64,000 bases of DNA from assembly GCA_025331565.1 (NCBI GenBank), contig JAFREQ010000043.1:4659001-4723000 (forward strand). Reading direction: 5' to 3'. How positions within the stretch are numbered: the first letter of the stretch is position 1; each line of letters starts with the position of its first letter. This DNA comes from Holacanthus passer (Eukaryota; Chordata; Actinopteri; Pomacanthidae). Positions 31,975-44,905 of this stretch are shown here, in pieces. The notes beneath the pieces were generated by a model. That model saw only the letters and a list, made by a program, of their open reading frames with translations. It was not told the DNA's origin and ran no database searches. The position numbers were made by a program, and so were the translations under genes.

Positions 31975-34900
31975 CGAAGGGGGGAGGATTATCAAAGTCC
32001 CCATTCTCCCTCTAATCCACAATGTTCTACCAGAGAGCGAGGCCACACCAGCACTCTGTCCAAAAACTAAACCCTTCTGCCAAAGGTTTGGTGAAAACAT
32101 AGGCTTGCATTGTGGCTGTTGGCAGGCTAGTAAAACCTTTGGTTTATGTTCACAGGCATAGCTGACAACATGAATGGTTACTGCTCATTTATGCAGGCCG
32201 GCATACTGAGGAGGGCTTGCGATGAAAGTGGATGATTGAGCTTGGTTTACCCTCTAAAATGGCGCTGAGTGCTAAAAGAACCAATTTGCTGCATAAATGT
32301 AAACATGCCACCATCGACACAAAAGAGACGCTTAAGTATCAAAGTGAGACAAAACCAAAAAGCTGACATGAACATTTCTGGAGGTAAAACAGTTCATTTA
32401 TGCCAGAGGGATTACCCTTAGTGTGTGTTTGTGTGTGTATAATGTATATGTGGGTCCAAAGAACCGCTGGCCACTGTTGAGGGCTGAGATGTGCCTTGAA
32501 TATATTTTAGACATATCCCAGCATGCATTACGCCCACCCACATTAAACACATATGGATACACACACTTAAACATCCACATAGCCACAAGTTCATGTTTTA
32601 TATTTACAGTCACACACTGACACACACCTTGAAAGGTTTCCTCGTGAATCAAACTCATGATTCAGCAGACTACCTTGAGGAAGGACAGGTCAATGCAAAA
32701 ACACATATACAGTAAACACACACATGCACAAAGCCAAAGAGTCTGTGACAAGCGTTGAAAAACTGAGGTCTACAGCAGTTTGTGATGTTCTGATGTCAAG
32801 TTTTTTTTTAAATCTTGTGTCACTTTTTTTTTTTTTTATCAGCAATGCCTCCTTGTCTTCCTGCTCTCTCTTTATCTCTGCGTCTCTCTTTCTCTCTCGC
32901 TCTCTCCATCTCACCCGCCTGGAGCTCTGCAGTTAGTGGCAGATTTTGCCTGGCAGTACTAAGGACACACACGCCTTGAAGGAAAGACAGAGACAGAAAG
33001 ACAGATGGGTGGGCAATGGAGATAGACGGTATTTGTCGGAAGCTCAGTTTCAGTCCTCCCTCCTTCCCACTCTGTCAGTGGTGCTCTTAAGTAGGAAGTA
33101 GTGGGCATACTGTCAAGTTATCAGCCCCCTGCTCCCACAATATAATGAAATGGAGAAACTTCTTTGGATAAATTAGCCATTTTGTTGGAACGTTGAAATT
33201 TTGCTGTTCCTCTGGTGACAATTCACAACAGTCTTTCATGAAATTTCAGTTCTAATTGGCATGAAGTCGATGAGCGCGTGAAACGTGCAGGAACACGATG
33301 GAAAGTTCTCCAAAATGTCTGGTTCATGCTTGATTGAGCCTTTGGCATCGTTATCTAACTAACGGTGACACATTTGCCAGATGCGGACTCCCTCGAAAGC
33401 AGCCCACCTGCCTCCCCCGACTTCGTGACATCACTTTGGTTCTTGACTCACACACCTGCTCTCCTCAGACTGTTAAACCTTTCGCTGTTGTTAGCAGCCT
33501 CAGTTTCTTGCCTTACAGGGTGTTTGTTAAAGCATTTAAGGAGCGTTAGGTGTTTTTACTTCACAGGGCCTTATGATGCACACAGGTGAGGTGTGTGGAG
33601 TGCAACTCTGGCATGCAAGAATGATTACAGAGCTACATTATTTTTGTTGTCATTAATTTGGTAAAAGCAACATTACATATGACTGTGCGATGACTGTTAA
33701 CTGTGTGGGCATACAGTCTGTTTAATAGCATGCAATAAGAAGAAGCCTACAGAACGTTTCTAACATATGATTCATTCTGAATTGACTTCTTGTCCCGATG
33801 ATCTCACAGAGATCACGCGGCATGAGGCATTATGATTGGATGTTTGCATAATCAAATTACAAATGGGAATTGTCCGGATGACCACAACGCTGATTTAGTT
33901 ATTTAGTCATGTGTAAAGGAGATTTCCTACTGCATTATTGGCCTGTTTGAGCTGATTATACATTTGCAGGCAGCAAAGTGCTAGGAAACATTTCAAGCAT
34001 AATTAGGTATCTTTCACTGCTCTTTCAACGCACCAAGAAATCACATACAGTTAGATCATGAGCTCGCGCATCTCCCATCATGATGCCATTGTACCGAGCT
34101 AATTAAGAGATGTTTGCATGCTAAGATACAGATGGAGAGGTCATGACTTTCTCATGCTCTGGGATTTTTTTTTCCCCCTGAAATTAGAAACTGAAGCGCA
34201 GCAAAACATAACAGACACAAATCATACAAATGACTTTGAAGACTCGCACAATAGTGAAGATGCCAATGCAAGGAAAAATTGCATACGTTTCACAGGATGA
34301 AACTTTAAAATCATGTGAATTTATTGGAGCAAAGGTCGTTCACTGCTTGATGTTTTTTGATGTCTTTATATTCATGTAATAGTGAGGCACATTGCACACC
34401 TAATACACACACAGGGAATAACATGAGGTTTGTTATAGCAGCAGGCCAGCTGGTTAGAGAAGTAATAGCAGAGCCTGGAGCACACATTTTAGATTTGAAC
34501 TGATCATACATGGTGCCGTTTCCTTGCCTCTAATTACTTTTTTCTCCTCCCCCTTGAACTCTCATTTTATTCCATGCTGTGGGGAAGAAGTATATGTATT
34601 CAGGAGGCTTCCCCATGTTGCTCTGTGTGATGCTGCTGAAGTGAGCAGTGAGTGGGTTTTAAAGATAAAGTTGTCAGAGGCACAGAATCATTAGAGAGGG
34701 ACTGGAAAAATAAAATGGTTGTGTAACTTTTGACTCAGAGCGGCCCACCAAAACCCACTACCGCACCAGACCCATGTCACGTTATTGATCGATGATTTCT
34801 TAAACTATATACCGTATATAATAACTATAATCTTTTGTAGAAGCATACATTGTGATGAGGAGTGGGTAGGACTCAATAGCAACACACAAAAGAGAGCGGA

Positions 34901-35199
34901 GAGAGTCGATAATGACTTATTTTTTGCATGCACGACAATGCAGCAGTTGGTGCAACACAAGAGAGCCTCTGAACGACAGTGAGCACAGGAAAGTTGACGT
35001 ATGGATGGCAACAGAGAATTAAAGCAGGAAGAAAGAAAAGAAACATCAAGAACAGCGAAGTGGAGTGGCTTATATAGAGTCCTGATTAGTTATTGGCTGC
35101 AGCTGGGAACACAGGTGACTAGATGAGGTGGGAGGGGTTGGCAGGCCAGGTAAGGCAGAGGCGGGGTGAGTGGGCAGATACTGAGACTTTGCTGTAGAC

Positions 35200-35510
35200 C
35201 TATGGTAGGCAAACAGTGACAAAACTATGATAGGCAGACAGTGACAGACATGGCAGGACTCTGAACTGAACTAAGACAGAGACAATGAACTAAGACAAGA
35301 CAGGACTCGGACAAGACTGACAGAACTAAGACATGAACTGAGGCAGAGCTGAGATAGAAAGAGTGAACTAAGAAGACTGGACTAAGACAGAAAGACTGAC
35401 AGAGAGAACTAAGAACTGAGACAGAGAGAACTAAGGCAAAGAGGCCGAACTAAGTGACAGTGAAGAACTAGTGACATGGCAGGACCGTGGCTATCAGGAC
35501 TGTGACATAC
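35200..35510. repeat. Degenerate minisatellite of GAACTAAGACAGA-like units
   Basis: Imperfect copies of a 12-20 bp unit built on GAACTAAGACAGA are mixed with AGGCAGACAGTGACA and GACATGGCAGGAC. The latter appears at both ends (35250 and 35474), as if framing the array. Such arrays often belong to fish transposable element ends, but the parent element was not recognised. Confidence 0.7.
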
Positions 35511-36340
35511 ATGGAAGAGAAACTCCTGTACAAAGTTGTATAAAAAGTATGAAACCCCCCAAGTGGAGACACTTGTGTAACATGGACTGTAAACTCTGCA
35601 GAGTGAGTTGGAGGTGAGTGAGCTTTTTATGCATTAGATGAACTCCACTGAGCACATTTTTACTTTTTTTTTTTAGAATTACTATTATTACTTCAGCTCC
35701 CAACCTTGACATCAATAGTCCATTAAAACATTGAACATGTAGACAAGCAACTGCTAAAACAATTTCACAGTTGCTTGTCTTTTTGGCTTTGGCTAGCTGA
35801 ATCATCCTAAGAGCCATAGCTGCGACCGTCATGCAAAGAACAGGGCTTATTGTAACTGATCCTTTGATTGTCTCTGACATTAATTTTCTCTTTAATTGCA
35901 GCTCTGAGCTGCAATGACGGGTGAAGTTCAAAGTACTGTCACTTTGCCCACTCTCACAACTCCATCCTGATTTGACATGAAACCACACACTTGCAGAAAA
36001 TGCTTAATTTCACTTGGCCTTGACACAACTAGCTGTCAGACTGTCCAGGCGTAAATGTACATACCTCTGATCATTGTACAAAAGCCCTATTTGTATTCCT
36101 ACTACTTTTCTATTACATTTAATTATAATGTCTCCTTCTCTCCTCCCCTCTCCCTCTCACTTTGCTCTCTTGATCTCTTCCCATTTACTTCCTCCCCTTT
36201 CTTAGGGGAGGAAGGGGTTAGTTTTCACTGTTCACCTTGATGAAATGTTGAACTCATTTGTGTAATCCACCCATGGACCCATGAGTAGGTGTGGAGGCTA
36301 TAAGAATGCTGACTGCACCTTGCTATGAGTAAGACTTCTC

Positions 36341-36341
<1 letters not shown>

Positions 36342-36397
<56 letters not shown>

Positions 36398-36404
36398 CGC
36401 GTGT
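36342..36404. repeat. GT microsatellite
   Basis: A long (GT)n of about 60 bases with two GC interruptions. Confidence 0.92.
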
Positions 36405-37019
36405 ACAGCCGAACAGAGGAATAATGACTGATTCACTTCCAGCCCTCTCATTGTGTCAGCAGCTGCTTCTCTTTGATGTGATTATGAGTGGGAGAGGTAA
36501 GAGAAAGATTGAGAGGGAGAGAGACAGTGTGCATCTGTAAGAGAGAGATAAATAAGCGGGAAGAATATTAACACTCAACGTGAATTGCTGAACGGTTGCC
36601 ACCTTTGAAAATGTCCCCTGGGGGCCATGTTGCTCAGGCCAGTGTCTGTCTAAAGTTGTGTAAGTGACAGTAACGTGTTTGAGTTAGTTTCAGTATTGAT
36701 GTGTGTGCTGAGTTTGAGATCGAGACTAGAAAACACATAGCTTCATTTCCTGGTGAGGGAGCAACACATGATATCCTTCCCCAGTGAAATGCAAGTTCAT
36801 TACATGCTGGATTAATTTGGGTTCTTAATATTTGGCTCTTGTCTCACCCATACCCTATTTAATGTGACTATACCAAGACACTATCCAGCCTTTTAACATT
36901 GAAAATAGCAGTAAAACCGTTGGTACAGTACAGGGCCATCAGTCTAGGGCATGCGATGAGAGCTGTGAAAGATAAAAGCACATAGGGTGTCCAAAGTGTA
37001 AGTCTCTGGAGTGCATAAA

Positions 37020-37400
37020 TTTGCTGAGTAATTTTTTGGCAGATTCAGAACAGATTTCTTGTGCACAGCTGGAAATTGCTGCCTCGAGATGAAAGGTCAG
37101 AGGCTTCACCCGACGTATTAGAATTCATCCTCCAGGGACCATAAATATCCCCGGCAAAATTTAATGGAAATCTGGCCATTAGTTTTTGACATCTTGGGTA
37201 GAAAGTTGACAATTTGACCTGAGGGCATCCCCACAGGAAAACTCTTGGAGTTTCCAAAATGGAAATGGTTCAAGCATGAATGTACAGTACATTTGAGCAA
37301 TGTTTCTTCGGAGCTCATCTGACAGCCCCAGTACGGTAGCTGAAATTTTTTCCCTAGTAAGTCCATTTTGACCCCTGTTATGGAAACACTGGATCGGCCT
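37020..37400. repeat. Probable degraded interspersed repeat
   Basis: The phrase TTCATCCTCCAGGGACCAT, followed by AAATTTAATGGAAATCTGG and a run ending in GTTTTTGACATCTTGGG, resembles a family repeated many times in percomorph genomes (the usual form has GGGGACCATGAAT, then a 'fails to save/float' phrase ending TTGAGATATTT). The class was not determined. Confidence 0.45.
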
Positions 37401-39471
37401 ACTGGCATAAAAACATATTCTTAAAAAAAGAATATAAATATGAAATCAGTATTCAAGAGGATGATGCAGCATTTTTGAGCGACGTAATGTGATGCTATTC
37501 GTTTAATTTCATATTTTTTTATTCAAATTATGAAGTCCAGTGTCAAGCGAGGTGAGATCTCGCTCAAGCTTAAACCACAAACAAGGGCCTTGGTGTAACA
37601 CAAACAAGATCACGAGGCATCTTCATTAAAAGACTTGAGAGACTTTCTCCCTGTTGCTGGGAATGTAGGGTAAAAACCAACTGCGTAGATGTTGGTAATT
37701 TGATACACAGAGCAAGTAACCAGGAAAAAAGAAGGAAATGATAACATGCAAGTTGTTGAAATGATTGGCTGTATGAATGGATGATTATCAAATATAATTT
37801 TGAATATATTTGATAATCTGTGTTTTATTACATGAATATGATGAGGAATTCACAGATTCTTGAAAAAATGAAAAAGTTATAAAAATGATAATACTTTAAA
37901 ATGTTAAAGACCCTAAAAGGGGAAGTAAATCACGAGTTGTGCATGAGCATGAGTTGTAACAACACTGGAGTATAGGTCTTGAATTTCTTTAGTTTCAACT
38001 TTTTTTTTTTGCATAAGGGCGCGCTGGGGAGACACTCCTAATCTCTTTCAGCTTGAAACCCTGTGTGCTTCTGTTTCTACAATATGAGCATATGTGCTTA
38101 TGTTAGGTCTGCAGGATGCTTGCAAAACATGCTCTCTGTGTGCACTCATGTCCCTTGCAAGTGTATTTTACTGTGAGTGAGAGCTCATAGGATGTATGTT
38201 TCCCTCAGTGTGTATGTGTTGTTCTGCGGCGCCTGCTTTCGTCTTCTTGCATGCATATGCCTACTTACTGTGCCAAGTCATGATCAAGTGTAATGCGGCG
38301 CTCTTTCTCCGTTGCACTTGCAAAGGAGGAGCAGGATCAGCCCAGTATTACTGCTGAAAATGAGATGTCACGCTCAGCTCACTTTGGGGCTCTCCCTAAC
38401 TGATTTAGACTGTCTGTGTGGGTATGTCTGTGCTTGTGTGTGTGTGGAGAGGGTGAAAGTACTGGAGGGAGAGAGAGAGAGAGGGAGAGAGACAAATAAG
38501 GCAGTAAGGGAAGGGAGAGAGCAATAGAGGAAGAGAGGGAGAAAAGGGAGCAGTGTATGTCAGTTTCTCTGACAGTTATTTGCCCAAATTATTCATAGAT
38601 AGGCAGTGTGTTGTGTACTGGCGGCTTGAGGTGTGCTGTGACAGGTGTCCTGCTCTGTGACTGAAACAGGAGGATAGGTAGCATCTCATTATATATAGTA
38701 CCACTTAGAGACAGAGCCATCTGTCACCTTGTACCCTTCTGATGCATCATCAGCCATTATTGTCATCCTGCTTATCTGCCCTGGTAATGTTAATTTAAGT
38801 GAACCACGGCAGCTCAAATGAAGTGAGAGAAAGTGAGCAGAAGCAAAGGAGAAAAAGACGGATAGAGAAAGAAAGATGGAGAGAGAAGATAGATTATTTC
38901 TCATCCTTGTCATGGGCCCATTGCGCATTTCTTCACAGTGTTGAGGCAGTGAAAAATCTGTATGCCTCTGAAGACCCTCTCCTCTCTTTGCGCTTCCTTT
39001 CTCACCTTTCTCTCTCTGTCTGACTGTATAGTCCCAACTCTAGTCTTTTCTCTTTTGAAATCCTTTAGTGCTGAGTGATGCATTATTTAATGTTCTATTC
39101 GCCGCCATCTAAAAGATAGAAATGTTTTACCAGAATGCATTATCTTACATTAGATATACTTATGAATAGACATTCAAGCAACATGCATGTTATTATTAGC
39201 ATGATTACCATTTATATCAAATTTGAATTTTATTTATTAACACTTCACTGGTTTGTTACATGAATGGATGCATTGAACAAATTGTTTGTCAATTAAATGA
39301 ATATAGTGTCTGTACATGATGGGTTAGATTAGTTTGTTACTCCACATGTTAAACAATAATGTACTAAGATGAATAGTCGTTTCATTGATTGCAAAATACC
39401 CAGTGATGATAAATTCTTCAAGGCTTTTTTTTTTTTAATCATCTTTTTATTTGTATTTTCTCGTATTTCAG

Positions 39472-39716
39472 CTCCACACCCAGTTTTGTCTCCTGCAACC
39501 TTGAAACAACCACTGAGGACACATTGCAAGAACAGCAAGAACCAACCAACTTTGGTGTACAACATCAACCACCTGCCAACCTTGGGAACACCGTCCCTCA
39601 ACAGAAAATCTTCATAAAGGATACACAGCAGAGCGGCCAGACGAGAGGAAGGAGCACTTTTGTGCCGCGACAAAGAGCACCGAAGAGTGAGAGAAGTCAA
39701 CAAAGAGAGTAAACAG
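39472..39716 (+). other. Candidate internal 5'UTR exon, ATG-free, with good splice sites
   Basis: The acceptor has a long pyrimidine tract and TTTCAG|C; the donor is AACAG|GTAGGA. The 245 nt between contain no ATG, where about four are expected by chance, which fits an untranslated leader exon. One frame is open from the acceptor to TAA at 39710-39712 (about 79 codons, rich in Q, T and R), but no protein family is recognised. Composition differs from the AT-rich flanks. It could be a leader exon of the gene proposed to start at 21 kb. Confidence 0.4.
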
Positions 39717-39909
39717 GTAGGAGAGTCTTTTTTTTATAAAAATAATTTCTTTCCTATTGTGCATTGAGCTGAAGTTCCTCACATGGATCATGGACTCCTT
39801 GTGTGACTGAAAGCTTCAACTTGTTTCTGTAACTCATTCTGTGTGTGTGACTGTGTGTTTCTTGAGGATATATCCAGCATGTTTGACATTTGTCTCCCTG
39901 TGGTGTCTC

Positions 39910-39940
<31 letters not shown>

Positions 39941-42504
39941 AAGCACAAACCAGTAATGATATAATCTTATGTGTGTGCAACAACACAAACTCACTGTTAC
40001 ACATAAGTGCTCAGCTTTACAATAGCCTGCATTTTCTTGCCGATGTGTATATTTGCACGTGTGTGTTAAATACGTGTATATGCAGCGCGTGCATATGTGT
40101 GAGGTTTCTGGCATACGCACGGTTTAGCACTGGGGTGAAAGCATTAGTTAGTGTCTTCACAGGCACATATTATGCCATCTTCTCTGCTTTTATTGCACTT
40201 ATTACACTGGCAACACTGTCATTAGTGCTGACAGTACTTTACTTACCACAGCTATTATATTCTTTCTGTGTGTGCATATGTGCTGTGTGTCAGGCAGGGA
40301 TAAAGTAAAAGAAGTAATTGTTGTAATTATTTCATCTCCGTGCTCTTCCCGCCTACTGTACGAGTGCTGAGGAAAATCGTGCTACTCCTGGAAGAATGTA
40401 ATGCAAAGTAAACTCAACTTAAATGAAGTTTCAGCACCATTTTTTTTGTGATCATATGTAATGACGTTAATTGCTATTGTCAGGGTTAGCAGCAGAAAAA
40501 GGTAGGCTACACATGTATTGTTAAAAGGAATGAATTTTGCCTATGAAAAGAAAAAAGATTGAAAAAAATGTATAAAAGAAACTTTCTGGTGCGCATGAGA
40601 AAGTATCTCGTGCCTTCAGTTGTTAAAGGGGAAAAAGAAATCAAATCAACAATACTATACACAAGAATTATTATTTTTTAATTTTTTAAAAGTATATACA
40701 AGCATTGATACTTCAAATTCTTCACTGGTAAAGTAGATCCTAAGATATATTTGTATTTGTAATGAGTACAGCAACAACAAACACTTTGGGGTGAACAATG
40801 GGACCAGCATGGCTTTGCTATAAGATTATTCAGATCACTTTCACAGACTCAGTGGTGCCACTCACAGTAAGCCCGGTAGGACGAAAACACAGACTGGTCC
40901 TTTAAGACTTGACCGTAGAGCTAATTTACAGCCAATAAATGAGGCCAACAGAGTGAATGCTGTGTTTTATTTGGTGGAAGGTGGCTGCAAAGAAAAAACG
41001 TGACTTGCAGTGTCCTATTTTGTCAAGTATTTATAGCATTGAATTGGCAAGTTAGGCGCTCAGTCTTTTAACCTCATTCTGGTGCCTCTTTCGTCTGTTT
41101 AGTTTGTTTTGCTGTGCAGTGGACATTTCTAAAATATAACCATGTGCACACACCAATCCCTGTTTCTCAATGTCAGACGTGGTTTCAAGCGGAGACTGTG
41201 TCAGCTGCACATTCATTTCAGCACACACTCGCATGACTGCGGCGTTCTTACATGCACCACCAGTCACTTTGAGTTTGAGCCTCTCTGTGGAATGACTCGA
41301 ATGTGGACATCAATCAAATAAGGATGGAGTTGTTGTTTATTATGTGGAAGACACCGACAGTCCCCTTCCCTACCTCTGTGTGTGGAAGCAAACAGAGTTC
41401 ACTGGCTAAAGGGCTGATGTACTAGTTTGTGCTCTGGCATAACGAAACCACGCAGTCATTAAAAGGAAAACCCAAAGCCAACCCCTAATGTTTTATTTTA
41501 AATATTACAGCGACAACAGGACAGTGACTTCATGAAAGCCACACCCAAGGAGACAGAAGTAAAACAAGCATTTAAATTCATAGCAATAACACTCTTCTTT
41601 TAATGTCTGTTGCACTTTATTTAGTGTTTGCGTTTGCGCACACAGATTTCATGAAGAAATCAGATGTGATCTGAGCAGATATGGTACTTTGTGTGCGATG
41701 TCATATGAATGCATGTTTCCTATAAAATGAGCTGTGACCTGCTTAATCAGTGACTGTAACCATGTGGAAAATGATACGGTTGCTCACACAATTACATCAA
41801 ATCGTGATAAAATCAGCTATATAAGTAAATCCCCTTCCTCTTATATGTGAAGGCTTTTTAGCCCACTTCTAAAACTCTGTGAGGATGGCACTGTCAGTCA
41901 TTTCAAATCACGTTGATCTTATCGGGTATAGAAGCAGCTTGGCCTCTAGAGGGCTGTTTGTGTCTGACAGGAACACTAATAAGACTTTCTGGTGCTTTTG
42001 TCTAAACTTTAAAAAAAACCTTTTGATTCACAAAGCAACAACACAGGTGGACATTTGGACGGTGAAAGAGTGCATCATTGACTTTCTTGCCTTCACCTTT
42101 ACAAGGTGAGTACTCTTCATAAATACCAAGGCTGAATTATCAATGCAGTGACATTTAAATTCTGGCCTTAAAGAAACATGATGCATGTAGTGCAAAACTA
42201 CTGTTGTAGTGACTGCACTGAGCCAAAGGCACTGACTTTATTCCAGCCATGCTAAGGAGAGAATATTTAGACATTAACATTGTCTCAGTTAAGCAACAGA
42301 GAAACAAGAATGCCAGAGAAAGTGCAGCCAAAATTTTCAGTTCCACTTAGGCCTGCAACAGCTTGCACTGCGAAACAAAACAAGAAAAGAAAGACAGAAG
42401 TAAAAAAGGCTACGATCAAAAACAGGCTGGATAAAGCAAGTGAGGCAATTAATGACTTATTTGATGAGACTGAGGAAAACATTAAGCCTGCCATTTTACG
42501 ATCG
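39717..42504. other. No gene seen
   Basis: Unique AT-rich sequence with a short CA run (39909-39936). A half RE1 motif (TTCAGCACCAT) lies at about 40430 without its second half. The open frame 42280-42528 is lysine-rich and unrecognised. Confidence 0.4.
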
Positions 42505-42795
42505 CAAAGTCATCAGCGGCATTGTTAAGATTCTGTTAACACTTCAGGTGTTTGCAAATGGCTCCTTGCAGTCACATGTTGGCTCCGCTCCTGGAGCACT
42601 GCAGCTTTTCATGGACATGTGTCAGATATTCTATGCACTATTGTTTCTCGGAGAGATGTGCCCATTTTCCACAAACAAGGCAGGAAATTAAGGAGACAGG
42701 GAAAAGACTTTGAATGGTGCAGGGTTCTCAATTGTTATAGGTGCTGTTGGTGGCAATATTTTCAGAAGCAGCAGTGTCTGTACGGATAGAAAAAA
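42505..42795 (+). mobile_element. Fossil PIF/Harbinger transposase fragment
   Basis: One frame reads I-V-K-I-L-L-T-L-Q-V-F-A-N-G-S-L-Q-S-H-V-G, which follows the HARBI1-type block L-x-x-L-x-F-x-A-x-G-S-F-Q-x-x-V-G. About 57 residues later, in the same frame but after a TAA stop (42689-42691), it reads A-G-F-S-I-V-I-G-A-V-G-G-N-I-F, matching A-G-F-P-x-V-I-G-A-I-D-G-T-H-I. The distance between the blocks fits the family. The first catalytic aspartate is glycine here and a stop interrupts the frame, so it is dead. No terminal repeats were located. Confidence 0.6.
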
Positions 42796-44471
42796 CATGG
42801 CGAGGGATATATTGACATGCAAACTATTCAGTATTATCATGTCAGGTGATGGTGAATTCCAGTTTAACCATGAACAATGTGTCCAGTTTGAAATCCATCT
42901 AACGACATAAAGCTGATCTGCATCCCTGCACATAAAGCTTCATCACAAACCCTAAAATGTTATAGAGCCAATTAAGCTATTTGAACATATGTGAGAGATG
43001 TGGCATTAGTGGCCACTTGTGTTTTCTGTTACATTGCTCCTTTGCCAAATTAAACATGAGGGAAAGTAATCCTCTTGTAATTCAACGCTGTCGCCCTTTG
43101 TCAAGCAGTTAACAAACTATTAATGTGTAAGCAATTTGAGGAAGTTCGTCTTCATTTGTGTGCAATGAAAACTGACTAAACTGACAGAACTAATTGAACC
43201 TCAGCTGATGTTTGGGTAGCCGCTCGCTGCTCAGTGTTGTATGTTTCATGTACTGTACGGATGAAACCATGGTGGCACACTTAACAAACAAGTACCTGAA
43301 ACAATGGTAATGAGGCAGCTACACAATACTGTGATTGCCACCAATGGCCCGAGGGAATGGTTGCACTAGGACACAGTGAAGCACACACAGCTCAGTGCAC
43401 ATTTGTTCTTATAAGAGCCGTCCAGTATAACCACAGTTTACCATTTAGCAAGTTTAGAGCCTTAAAGGCACTTTGAAACTAATTTCCACAAAGCGAAAGT
43501 GCTTCCTCACAGTAACCTCAACATATAAGGGGCTATGAAAGTAAGATAATGTAATGTAATATTTACATAAGCTTGTGTCTTTGTGTGATGGATACTTTAT
43601 CTTCTTTTTGCATGTGCCACAACCCAAGTGTCTGCTAACATTTTGATCCACCCCATTTAACCATCAATCTAGTAAATCCTGCTTTAATTATGAGCCATGC
43701 CTCTTCTTCCCCCCAAACTCAATCAGAACAAATAAAAGAGCCTTTTCAGCTATAATGGGATTATCGATTTGGTGGCAGCCTAGAACTGAGACTTTGTGTA
43801 TGTTTGTGTCTGGCTATGTGTGTATGTGTGTGACAACTAAGCTGTGTGTGCACGTATTTTTTGTGCATGTGTGAGTGCAGAGCAGTCCGGAAGTGATAAA
43901 TGGAAAGACATTTTTTTGTGTGTGTGTGAGAGAGAGAGAGAGAGAGTGTGTGTCAGCATTGTCTGGAGTCTTGTCTGTGTGGGTGCTGCCAGTGAAGGGC
44001 TGAAGGAATGAAGCATTAAATTACCTCACAGTGTGAGTCTCATCAAGTGTGTGACATGTTTTACTGATGAGTTCTGGGCTTATTTTGACTGATATCCACC
44101 AAGACTTTCATTACTTTGCTTTTCCCATTATCTCAGATGTCAAAGTGGCTGTAAATTGTCCTTTGTGGCCACTTTTTGACTTGAACAAGCAGATGGGTGA
44201 GGGTTACTGCAGCTGGGTTTAGATCTGATTGAGATCACTACATTTGCATTTTGGTAGCTGGGAACTAGAGCGGCACCTGTCAATTGCCTTTTTGATACCC
44301 AGTTTATTTTGCCCCAGTCATGATTCCTATCTCTCCAGTTTTCTATTTGCCATATCATTTGCATGTACAGATTTAGAGTATTTTTAAAAATGATCATCCA
44401 GACATTGCTCAAACATTTGCAAGTTATGAGATCTTAAAGGTTTAACAACTGTACTTAAATCTGCATTCTTA
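42796..44471. other. No gene seen; GT/GA microsatellite
   Basis: Unique sequence with a compound (GT)n(GA)n(GT)n tract at 43917-43953. Nothing exon-like was recognised. Confidence 0.45.
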
Positions 44472-44905
44472 CATTACATTACTTTAGCTGCTTATCCAAA
44501 GCAACTTACAATAAGTGCATTCAACCATAAAGATAAAACCCAGACTGTGTGTCATCTGCAAAGCTGTGGTAGGAAAAGCCATGTGGCTAAATAGCAGAGC
44601 CTGGTGACTTGGTATACAGTGAAAAGAGAATGGGGATGTAGAGCAAAACCCTGAGGGACCCCCAGTATCAAGGCTACAAGGTCCAGGCACAGATCCTTGA
44701 CGGAGGATGTGAACAGGGAGAGTGTAGAGCCTGACACTCCCAGTTCTTGGAGGGTGGTGAGGATGATTTGGTCAGTTTGCTTTGCCACACCACAAAATAG
44801 ATCTAGCAGGATGACAGAGGAGGAAAGGGAGGCTACTCTAGCCGAGTTCCTCTGTGACAGCATGAAGGGCAATCTCAGTTGAATGGCCAGCCACGAATGC
44901 ATTGT
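44472..44905 (-). mobile_element. L2-type LINE fragment, degraded reverse transcriptase and 3' tail
   Basis: On the minus strand it reads a decayed reverse transcriptase: L-D-L-F-C-G-V-A-K-Q-T-D-Q-I-I-L-x-T-L-Q-E-L-G-V-S-G (family: D-L-S-A-A-F-D-T-V-N-H), then G-V-P-Q-G-F (family G-V-P-Q-G-S). It ends near 44475 with TTGCTTTGGATAAGCAGCTAAA plus ATTACATT repeats, the L2 3' terminus. The catalytic aspartates are mutated and the 5' part is missing. Confidence 0.75.

Larger units (their letters stand above)
22245..39471. other. Putative first intron or gene desert; no coding gene seen
   Basis: This stretch of 17 kb holds microsatellites, a minisatellite and unique sequence, with no convincing coding exon on either strand. 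The longest open frames (for example 27826-28335 minus and 35494-35988 minus) run through simple repeats or lack any domain signal. Blocks at 23780-24010 and 33780-34140 look like conserved noncoding elements. If the exon candidates at 21.2 and 39.5 kb belong together, this is one intron of about 18 kb. Confidence 0.4.

Noticed and set aside
35494..35988. 164-codon minus-strand open frame
   Set aside because: It has no recognised motif, and its composition is like the surrounding noncoding sequence. No intron-exon support.
40428..40440. Second RE1 site
   Set aside because: Only the left half-site is present. The right half is replaced by a T run.
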